DNA of 64,000 bases from Tuctoria greenei (taxonomy: Eukaryota; Streptophyta; Magnoliopsida; Poales; Poaceae), in assembly GCA_036927565.1 (NCBI GenBank), contig JAYESD010000010.1:42835298-42899297 (forward strand), read 5' to 3'. Of the stretch, positions 56,284 through 64,000 are shown one piece after another. A program made the translations under genes and the position numbers. Under the pieces are notes generated by a model. The model was given only the letters and a program-made list of their open reading frames with translations, was not told the DNA's origin and searched no databases. Positions within the stretch are counted from its first letter, which is position 1; each line of letters starts with the position of its first letter.

Positions 56284-57537
56284 TCAAGCCACACTCCGAG
56301 CATCAAGGATATTTAGTTCATTTCGGAGTTCGTAAAAATGCTTTTCATCAAGTGGCTTGGTGAATATGTCGATCAATTGTTTTTGGGTATTGACATGTGA
56401 AATGTCTATGTCTCCTTTCATAGCATGATCTCTCAAAAAGTGATGTCTTATGTCTATGTGTTTAGTTCTGGAGTGTTGAACTGGGTTGTTGGCAATTTTG
56501 ATGGCACTTTCATTGTCACAAAGGAGTGGAATATGGTTCATATTACAACCATAGTCCCTTAGAGTTTATCGCATCCAAAGGAGTTGTGCACAACAACTCC
56601 CGGCTGCAACATACTCCGCTTCGGCTGTGGATAAGGCAATGGAATTTTGTTTCTTAGAGAACCAAGAAACTAAGGATCTCCCTAGGAATTGTCATGTACC
56701 GAAAGTGCTTTTTCTATCTACTTTGCACTCGGCATAATCTGCATCGGAGTAACCAATGAGATTGAATTTTGAGCCTTTTTGGTACCAAAGACCAAGGTTG
56801 GGTGTATGAACCAAATATCTCAAGATCCTTTTTACGGCTGTCAAGTGACATTCCTTAGGATTGGCTTGAAATCTTGCACACAAACATACACTCAATATAA
56901 TATCTGGCCTAGATGCACATAAATAGAGTAGAGATCCAATCATGGAGCGATATACCTTTTGGTCGACGCTAGGTCCATCTTCATTGAGATCTAGGTGACC
57001 ATTCGTTGCCATGGGGGTTTTATGGGCTTCGCCTTGTCCATGCAAAACTTCTTAAGTATGTCTTTGGGTGTACTTGGTTTGGCTGAGGAACGTCCCTTCC
57101 TTCTGCTGCCGCACTTGGAATCCCAAGAAGTACTTTAATTCTCCCATCATTGACATTTCAAACCTGTCTGTCATGATTTTACTAAATTCTTCACAAAAAG
57201 ATTGGTTAGTTGACCCAAAGATTATATCGTCAACATAAATTTGACAAATAAAAAGATCATTATCAAAAAAATTGGTAAATAGTGTATAATCTACTTTGCC
57301 AATCTTAAACCATTTTCAATTAAGAAATCTCTAAGACACTCATACCAAGCTCTAGGAGCTTGTTTGAGGCCGTAGAGAGCCTTACGCAATTTAAATACGT
57401 GGTTGGGGAACTCTTCGTCTTCAAATCTGGGTGGTTGCTCCATGTACACCTCTTCCTTGATTGGACCATTAAGGAACGCGCTTTTCACATCCATTTGATA
57501 CAGCTTGAAATCATGGTGAGTAGCATATGCAAGTAAT
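56284..57537 (-). pseudogene. Copia A RT (part) and RNase H
   Basis: From the B junction: AYATHHDFKLYQMDVKSAFL, EQPPRFEDEEFPNHVFKLRK, ALYGLKQAPRAWYECLRDFL. After a frameshift near 57295 come IYVDDIIFGS-type sequence near 57220, MSMMGELKYFLG and TPMATNGHLDLNEDGPSVDQ, then SLLYLCASRPDIILSVCLCA and RILRYLVHTPNLGLWYQKGS. RNase H has GYSDADYAECKVDRKSTFGT, a broken centre near 56570-56700, and LCDNESAIKIANNPVQHSRT through IFTKPLDEKHFYELRNELNI. It would have copied and degraded genomic RNA. Several frameshifts make it non-functional. Confidence 0.9.
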
Positions 57538-59095
57538 TGAAAGTGCATCTAGGACTCCCTTGTGGGTTTTGGATGATTTGTTAAAAGCAATTGGGATCCT
57601 AACCTCTTTGTTGAGATGAGTGCAGGCTTATGATAGAAAAATGAGCAAAGTACCAAAAAGAAGGAAGAATGAGGAGCAAAGTGGAAATGAGCTCAAGGAA
57701 GAAGAGTAGTAGATTATTGTGTATGGAGTGTGTTAAGGAAACACATCCCAAGAGCTCAACCACAATTAAACACACACATTGCACAAAGTTACACAGGACC
57801 GGACTAGTCCAACTAACACCGGACTAGTCCGATATCCTTTCTGCACGAAATCGGACAAGTTCGATATCCATCGGACTAGTCCGATATCCTTTCTGACCAG
57901 AATCGGACTAGTCCTCCCCAGTACGGACTAGTCCTCAAAACACTTCACAACTCACACAAAATTGGACAAGTCCGATCACATCCGGACTAGTCCGATATTC
58001 TTTCTGATCCAAATCCGACAAGTCCGATGTTTGCACGGACTAGTCCGAAAAACCCTCTGATCTGAATCGGACAAGTCCTCCAAGTGCGGACTTGTCATCC
58101 TATACACTTAGGGTTTCACATAACTGGACAAGCCCGATGACTATCGGACTAGTCCGAAGATTTCGAGTAGCGAAATCGGACAAGTCCGCTCCTAGTCGGA
58201 CTAGTCCAATATTTCGGGAAACTTAGGGTTCGCTACACACAGCTCACCGGACTAGTCCGGTGACCTCCACGGACTAGTCCGATCTTTCTGAACCCTAACG
58301 GTCACTTTTATAAACCCATATAAATAGAGTTGTACGGCCATATTTTTCCTAGACTCGAACCCTAGCGCTGTCACACCTCCCAAGAGCCTCAAAAACCACA
58401 TCTCTCCACGAAATTAAGTGCAACAATAATCAATCCTTTGAGGATTCACTCTTGATCATTGGATAGACACGTTCAACACCACATTGAGCTCTTGGTTTGA
58501 TTCTCTAACACACTCCTGCAATTTAATTGTAATCTTTTGAGTGTGTTTTGGTGGTATTTCGTGTTGTAATCCAAGGGAGCTCTCAACGTGTAGAAGGCCC
58601 CTTTGAATTCGGTTATTCACCCCTTTGTGATTAGTGGAAGAGGATTGGCCTTCGTGGCGATCCGACGAGGGTAGAGTTGGAGAAGACCCGGTCCTTTTGT
58701 GGACTCCTCCAAATGGACGTAGGTTGCCTTTGTGGGAGCCGAACCACGGGATAAATCCTTGTGTCTTGTTTTTAGTGTTCATTGTTCTTATTCATCAATA
58801 TAATCTAGGGTTTCATAATCATTGCTTATCTCGCGTTGAACTGCTAAACATAAGATTTAATTGTGATATAATATAGCATATAACATTGAAACCTTTATTT
58901 GATTCTATATTTCCGCTGCATACATAAAAGAATCAATCTAATCGATCAAGTTTAACCAACTTAGTCCGTGAACACCGGACTAGTCTGCACTTTACCGGAC
59001 TAGTCCGATATCTCTGGTATTGAAGTGGTTGTTAAGTGTTGCAGGATCCGACAATTTGGCAAAAGGCCTATTCACCCCCCTCTATGCCACATTCA
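57538..59095 (+). repeat. Copia B 5' LTR
   Basis: The 1,558-bp LTR runs TGAAAGTGCATCTAGG...CCACATTCA. U3 motif zone (57795-58290) is dense in CGGACTAGTCCG and CGGACAAGTCCG. TATA (CATATAAATAGAG) is at 58318-58330, and two more motif copies lie in U5 (58968-59015). Confidence 0.95.
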
Positions 59096-59097
59096 AT

Positions 59098-59111
59098 TGG
59101 TATCAGAGCGG
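59098..59111 (+). other. Copia B primer binding site
   Basis: TGGTATCAGAGCGG lies two bases after the LTR and is complementary to initiator Met tRNA. Confidence 0.95.
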
Positions 59112-59147
59112 GTTCTTCAAGAAAGAGTCTAAGCACTCGAAGAGATC

Positions 59148-60435
59148 ATGTCGGAGATGAAGGACATCCACAAAATCAACAACATAGAAGAGGTTAACAC
59201 CGACAAAAATCAAAAGGTGGAGAAGTACCTCGAAGCCATTCAAGACTTCAAGGACGATGATGAGGAGACACTGGAGCTAAAGGCGCTCCTAAGAAAGAAG
59301 GCGCTTTCCAAAGGGAATGTGAAAGTTGAAGAGAAGAAGAAGGGGAGTAGTCACACCGACTACTCCCAATATCCTTTTAACTATGATCGTCTAAATTCCA
59401 ATAATAATCATTACTTATCTATCCCACTTGGAAAAGCCCCACACTTCGATGGAAGTGATTACTCAATGTGGAGGCAAAATATGAAAATGCATTTGATTTC
59501 CCTCAATCCAAGTCTATGGCATGTTGTATGCACAGGGATAGATATTCCGGACGACGACGAAGAGCTCACCCCAAGCCAAGAGCAGGCTATTCATAGAAAC
59601 GCTCAAGCCGCAGCAGTAATCACCTCCTCACTTAGTCGGGAAGAGTTCACCAAGGTGGATGGACTCAAAATCGCTAAGGAGATATGGAATAGACTGCAAA
59701 CTGCACATGAAGGTGACCGACATGTGCGTGAAGCAAAAATCGAGATGATCGAAGGCCAATTAGGAAGATTCACAATTGAGGAAGACGAGTCACCCCAAGA
59801 AATGTACAACCTATTGAAGACACTCGTCAACAAAGTTCGATCATATGGGAGCAAGAAGTCGAATGATGACAAGGTGGTAAAGCTCATCCTTAGAGCTTTT
59901 ATGCCTCGCAATGTCACACTATGCTCCATGATTAGAGAAAGCCCCGGATACAAAAGGATGACTCCGGATGAATTGATTGGAAAGATCATCAACTTTGAGA
60001 TGATGGAAAAACAAGCAAAGCACATCAAGGAAATTGCCGACCTCACCTCGGCAAAGAAGAAAGGGGTTGCTTTGAAGTTCACCCTCAAGCCCCTATCCAA
60101 AGAAGCTAGAGAAGCACAACTAGAGGAAGATAGTGACGACGAGAGCAGTGAACTAGATGAAGAAGACATGATATTGTTCATGAAGAAGTTAAAAAAATCA
60201 TGAAGAAGAGACAAGGTACAAAGTCAAGCGAAGGAAAGTACAAAGAAAGAACAAAGCCAAAGTTGAGGCGGGCATGCTATAATTGTGGTGAGTATAACCA
60301 CTTTATAGTTGATTGCCCATATGAGGAGAACAAGAAAAAGACTAAAGAAGCCAAGCCTCAACACAAGAAATTCTTCAAGAAGAAGAAACAAGCCGAACAA
60401 GCGCACATTTGGGAAAGAGTGGGACTCAAATGATG
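59148..60435 (+). pseudogene. Copia B gag
   Basis: The start is ATG 59148 (MSEMKDIHKINNIEEVNTDK) with a charged N-terminus. The gag domain then reads APHFDGSDYSMWRQNMKMHL, WHVVCTGIDIPDDDEEL, SLSREEFTKVDGLKIAKEIW, EGDRHVREAKIEMIEGQLGR, SPQEMYNLLKTLVNKVRSYG, LRAFMPRNVTLCSMIRESPG and TPDELIGKIINFEMMEK. An acidic segment ends in TGA 60201-60203 near the KKLKKS motif. A frameshifted continuation (60200-60433) carries the knuckle CYNCGEYNHFIVDCPYEENK. It would form capsid and nucleocapsid. The first frame is intact for 351 codons. Confidence 0.93.
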
Positions 60436-61545
60436 AGTCCTCATCGTCCGAAGAAGAAGAGATGGCTAGCATAGCCATCGAGAAGACATCCAAGAAGTCT
60501 ACCCTCTTCCCTACACTCGGCGCAAGGAAGGGAAATGGCACTTGCCTCATGGCAAAGGAAGGTAAATGCAAGGTAACCATCAAAGCCCCTTCCGTGCATT
60601 CCTACTCTAGTGATGATGAAATAAATAGTGATAATGAGGATATGCTTATTGGACTAGATAGGAAAGCTGCAACAAAAATGAAATTTTTACTTGATCAACT
60701 TGTTGAGAAGGAGAGGTTAATTCATCGTCAAGAGGAAATGATTATCTCCCAAAAGGAGGAGTATGTCGAACTTGACAAACTTCTAGAACTTGAAAAGGAT
60801 AAAAGCAATTCACTAGAGCTTGAGTTAGCTTCAAGCAAGGAAGCTTGCCTGGAGCTAACCAACTCAAATGTTGCAATCAAGGACAAACTTGCTGACCTGA
60901 TCAAGGTTAACAAGATCCTTGAAGTGCAAGTTGAGTCACTCAAACTGAGTGAACCTTCCTCCTCTTCAAGCTCACCTTCTCAACCCACTAAAACTGATTT
61001 TGCTCATGCTTGCACATGTAAGAAAGGTGACACCAGTTTGAAGGAAAAGTCAACCTCCACAAAGGATAAACATCCTGCCCAAAGTGGCATATTTGACAAG
61101 GAGAAGATCGACTATGCACGTAGTGCATACTTGGTCCAAAGACCTCCAAATGTTAAATATGGCATTGGTTACTCTTATGATGAAAAGCAGCATGCTAGAA
61201 ACCATAAGAATAACAAAGAGAGGATTTCCTTTGTGAAGGGAAGACCCTCGCAAACTAGTAAGTCGAAGGGTACAAACTTGAACTCACACGAACACCGGAC
61301 TAGTCCGGTCAGTATCCGGACAAGTCCGTCCTCCCAGACTAGTCCTGTTTACAAACAACAACAATTACTCTTTAGAACCTTTGATGCCTCCTATGTGTTG
61401 ATGAGAAATAATTTTGGCAAGGTTTATGCTCATTATGTTGGGCCACGCCATGGGAACACTAAATCTCACGTGTGGGTTCCCAAATGTATTGTAACTAACC
61501 TCCAAGGACCCAAGCAAGCTTGGGTACCTGAAACTAAAGCATAAT
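60309..61545 (+). pseudogene. Copia B coiled-coil spacer
   Basis: This 411-codon frame downstream of the knuckle reads SNDESSSSEEEEMASIAIEK, TCLMAKEGKCKV, then a heptad-rich helix (DQLVEKERLIHRQEEMIISQ, ELDKLLELEKDKSNSLELEL) and FAHACTCKKGDTSLKEKS. It ends with HVWVPKCIVTNLQGPKQAWV before protease. Residues ~325-345 (HRTSPVSIRTSPSSQTSPV, 61293-61347) are encoded by CCGGACTAGTCCGG and CCGGACAAGTCCG, the same motifs that fill the LTR U3. Confidence 0.88.
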
Positions 61546-61983
61546 TTGTTTTTGCAGGCCTATTCCTTCGGTGGATCTAAATGGGTGCTAGACAGTTGTT
61601 GCACCAACCATATGACCGGAGAAAGAAGAACGTTCATAGAATATGAAGAGAATGAGGACCCAAATGAGGGCATCTACTTTGGAGATAACAGTCAAGGAAG
61701 GGTGCTTGTTACCGGTAAAATTGCTATATCATCTAAACATACACTTGCTCATGTACTACATGTTGAATCCTTAGATTATAACCTGTTGTCCATATATCAA
61801 CTATGTGACAAAGGTTATAATTGCTTGTTCACTAACGAGGGTGTGACCGTCTCTAGGAGGAGTGATGGTTCTATTGCATTCAAGGGTATGTTGAAGGGAA
61901 AGCTTTACCTTGTTGATTTGAACAAGGATAAAGTCAAACTTGACACATGCTTGATTGCAAAGACCAACATGGGTTGGCTGTAG
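61546..61983 (+). pseudogene. Copia B aspartic protease
   Basis: Retropepsin WVLDSCCTNHMTGERRTF: the catalytic DSG reads DSC (codon 61597-61599). YFGDNSQGRVLVTGKIA, HVLHVESLDYNLLSIYQLCD and KGKLYLVDLN follow. TAG 61981-61983 replaces the Trp of the WLWHRRL motif at the pre-integrase border. Loss of the active-site Gly and the stop both argue against activity. Confidence 0.9.
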
Positions 61984-63085
61984 CATAGACGGCTAGCGAA
62001 TGTTGGTATGAGGAATCTTCAAAAATTCCTCAAGGGCGATCACATCCGCGGTTTGAAGGATGTTGTTTTTGAGAAAGATAGGCCTTGTAGCGCGTGCCAA
62101 GCCGGGAAGCAAGTTGGAGCACCTCATCTCGCAAAGAATGTCATGACTACAACAAGACCGCTCGAACTACTACACATGGACTTATTTTGTCCAATTGCTT
62201 ACATAAGCATCGGCGGTAAAAAATATGGTTTAGTAGTTGTTGATGACTTTTCTCGCTTCACTTGGGTTTTCTTTTTGCATGATAAGTCAGAGACACAAGG
62301 AACACTCAAGAAGTTCTTCAAGCGAGCTCAAAACGAATTCTCATTGACAATCAAGAATATACGAAGCGACAACGGCATGGAGTTCAAGAACATGCAAGTG
62401 GAAGAGTACCTTGATGAAGAAGGCATAAAGCATGAATTTTCAGCGCCTTACTCCCCACAACAAAACGGAGTTGCCAAAAGAAAGAATCGAACACTCATAG
62501 AGATGGCAAGAACAATGCTTGATGAGTACAAGACATCGGATCGATTTTGGGCGGAAGCGGTTAACACCGCTTGCCACGCTGTAAATTGACTCTACCTTCA
62601 TCGACTACTCAAGAAGACATCATATGAGCTACTCACCGGTAACAAACCAAATATTTCATATTTTCGTGTTTTTGGTTCTCCATGTTATATCTTGAACAAG
62701 AAGCCTAGGACTTCAAATTTCACTTCGAAGTCCGATGAAGGTTTCTTGCTTGGTTATGATTCGAACACTTACGCCTATCGTGTTTTCAACAAGACCTCTG
62801 TACTTGTTGAAGTAGCACGTGACGTAGTGTTCGATGAGACTAATGGATTCCAAAAGGAGCAAGTTGATCCATGTGAACTAGGTAAAGAAGAAGCGCCTTG
62901 TCAAGCATTGAAGAGAATGGCTCTAGGTGAGGTTCGACCACAAGAGCCACCTCCACATGTACATGAAGAAGATGAACCACAAGATATCAACGATCAAGGG
63001 GGAGCTTCAACACAAGATCAACCACAAGGATACGAAGATAATCAACAAGTCAACGAAGGCAATGACTTAGGGAGAGAAGCAGATT
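61984..63085 (+). pseudogene. Copia B integrase
   Basis: Zinc domain (HRRLANVGMRNL, CSACQAGKQVGAPH), then the rve core with D in LLHMDLFCPI and D in IRSDNGMEFKNM. The catalytic Glu is replaced by Lys (GVAKRKNRTL, codon 62476-62478). TGA follows AVN at 62587-62589, and after it LYLHRLLKKTSYELLTGNKP and FRVFGSPCYILNKK, then LGYDSNTYAYRVFNKTS, DVVFDETNGFQKEQ and an acidic/Gln linker. The frame runs to the deletion junction near 63086 where RT should begin. Confidence 0.92.
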
Positions 63086-63122
63086 ACCATTCATTCTCAT
63101 TCAAGCCACTCATTCTCAGGTC

Positions 63123-64000
63123 ATGTCGAGCTCAAACGATGAAGTTTCCGATTTTGAGGCCGAGATGGACCACGAGGTGGCACCTCGGACCTCAACAAGT
63201 CTCGGCAAGAAGCGCCAAGAGAGACCTACCAAGCCAGCTCCGTCTCCTCCACGGGTTCGGAGGAAAGTGCTGGCGAAGAAGCTGGCCTCCAAGGTGCCAG
63301 CTTCTAGGGCTACCACCGGTGGTGGCCCTAGCTCGGCAAGTCCCCGCCTAGCCAAAGGCAAGGGCAAAGGGATAGCGACGGGTCCAGTTGGCCCGTTGAA
63401 GCTACATGCTCCGAGGGAAGGGGTCTGGGACCCCACTTAAGAGAAGTTTAATGGAAAGGGCAGTGACTCAGCGGCCAAGTTCTGTAGTGTGGATTTCTAC
63501 AGTCATCCAAAGCAAGCTTCAGATGGAAGATTCCGGAGAAATTTTCATGTTGACTATTATAGGGTTGTTTATCTGCAGATGAAGACATCGGTTGTGCGCA
63601 GTCAGTGGATTGACTGGGCACATCTTGAGAAGAAGAGATGCTCTGCATTTGATGAAGTGATTGCAGCAGCTGAAAGACGTGGCTTGAAGGACCTATTTGC
63701 CTTCAAGTACAATTGGAATGATGAAGTGGTGGCTCAGTTCTATGCCACTCGTTACTTTGCAAGCGATGAAGAAGAGAGAGTGACTTGGATGACTCATGGA
63801 TCCAAGTACACTATCACATATGAAGAATTTGCAAGGATGTTGCATCTTGACACCTCAAGCAATGACAATGTGATTATTCACAATGTTGGTGTCATCGAGA
63901 AGGAAAAGATGAAGTTTCTCTATGAGCCCAACTCAAAGTTCATCCCTCCTTCCACGAAGAACATGAAGCCATTCTTTGTGGTGCTAAACAGAGTCCTGAG
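63123..64000 (+). pseudogene. Copia B extra ORF (partial)
   Basis: ATG 63123 (MSSSNDEVSDFEAEMDHEVA) follows CAG|GTC. The basic, Pro-rich N-terminal region (KKRQERPTKPAPSPPRVRRK, KGKGKGIATGPVG) is open to TAA 63438-63440, where A has a Glu codon. The same frame then continues open to the window end: DGRFRRNFHVDYYRVVYLQM, QWIDWAHLEKKRCSAFDEVI, RRGLKDLFAFKYNWNDEVVA, FYATRYFASDEEERVTWMTH, EEFARMLHLDTSSND and KPFFVVLNRVL. Compared with A, many changes are conservative (Arg/Lys, Asp/Glu, Ile/Val, Phe/Tyr), hinting at past selection on the protein. Function unknown. Confidence 0.85.

Larger units (their letters stand above)
51830..57537 (-). mobile_element. Copia A, 3' half
   Basis: A minus-strand Copia is inserted in the Copia C extra ORF. 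The visible order (minus) is RT and RNase H (57537-56284), spacer, extra ORF (55341-53751), polypurine tract and 3' LTR (53282-51830). It is truncated at 57537 by Copia B, whose insertion splits the RT at ATHHDFKLYQ. The rest of A is presumably beyond the window. It belongs to the same family as B and E by LTR ends (TGAAAGTGCA...CATTCA). Confidence 0.93.
57538..64000 (+). mobile_element. Copia B (5' part, runs off window)
   Basis: A plus-strand Copia is inserted in Copia A RT, with GTAAT at 57533-57537 as the left target site. Visible order: 5' LTR, primer site, gag, coiled-coil spacer, protease, integrase, then directly the extra ORF. RT and RNase H are missing: at about 63086 the sequence passes from the integrase C-terminal linker into the pre-ATG sequence of the extra ORF. 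B is thus an internally deleted member of the A family. Confidence 0.93.

Noticed and set aside
59603..60214. 203-codon minus-strand ORF rich in Ser and Leu
   Set aside because: It is antisense to Copia B gag and reflects codon bias there.
1..64000. tRNA genes, rRNA, CRISPR or bacterial operons
   Set aside because: None seen. The tRNA-like pieces are only short primer binding sites next to LTRs.

Overview
The window is plant nuclear DNA, most likely from a grass (Poaceae). It consists almost entirely of LTR retrotransposons nested inside one another, many with recognisable TG...CA ends, initiator-Met tRNA primer sites and 5-bp target duplications. I found no intact host gene, no tRNA or rRNA gene, no CRISPR array and no bacterial feature. 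All family and clade names here come from motif recognition and were not checked by database search.

Layout, left to right. (1) 1-2600: a decayed plus-strand Copia 3' end (copy F1a), interrupted by a ~638-bp Gypsy LTR (1862-2499). (2) 2655-3595: a minus-strand F1 Copia fragment. (3) 3600-17363: a minus-strand chromovirus-like Gypsy element G. Its gag is split by a full-length minus-strand Copia (F1c, 5390-15043, duplication AACCA). Its LTR at 16727-17363 is flanked on both sides by Gypsy internal sequence. (4) 17656-19922: a long LTR-like block H. (5) 19923-22939: a minus-strand Copia 5' end (E). (6) 22940-24204: unassigned repeat-like DNA. (7) 24205-39725: a plus-strand Tat-like Gypsy element D. 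Its gag is split by the best-preserved Copia (F1d, 26052-36330, duplication CAGTT), and its RNase H is cut by the next element. (8) 39726 onward: plus-strand Copia C. It carries a solo F1 LTR in its RT (45504-47421, duplication CGGGT) and has an extra ORF after pol. That extra ORF is cut by Copia A (minus, from 51830), whose RT is in turn cut by Copia B (plus, from 57538), which runs off the window.

The Copia elements look like Sirevirus/Maximus-type elements: tRNA-iMet primer site, long coiled-coil gag region, and several polypurine tracts after pol. They fall into three families: F1, A/B/E and C. Every coding region is broken by stops, frameshifts, deletions or lost catalytic residues. F1d is closest to intact.

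The most interesting material is threefold. First, Copia families A/B and C each carry a large extra ORF downstream of pol. The two versions differ greatly in sequence but share a domain pattern, with a basic N-terminus, a two-part helical core and a Pro-rich and charged or coiled tail. In A and B a splice-acceptor-like CAG lies just before the ATG. Second, each Copia family has its own short CGGA/TCCG motif, packed into the LTR U3 and recurring in the post-pol spacer and in weakly constrained coding linkers. Third, F1 LTRs carry a small ORF in U3 that would lie at the 3' end of the genomic RNA, although its substitution pattern does not look protein-conserving.
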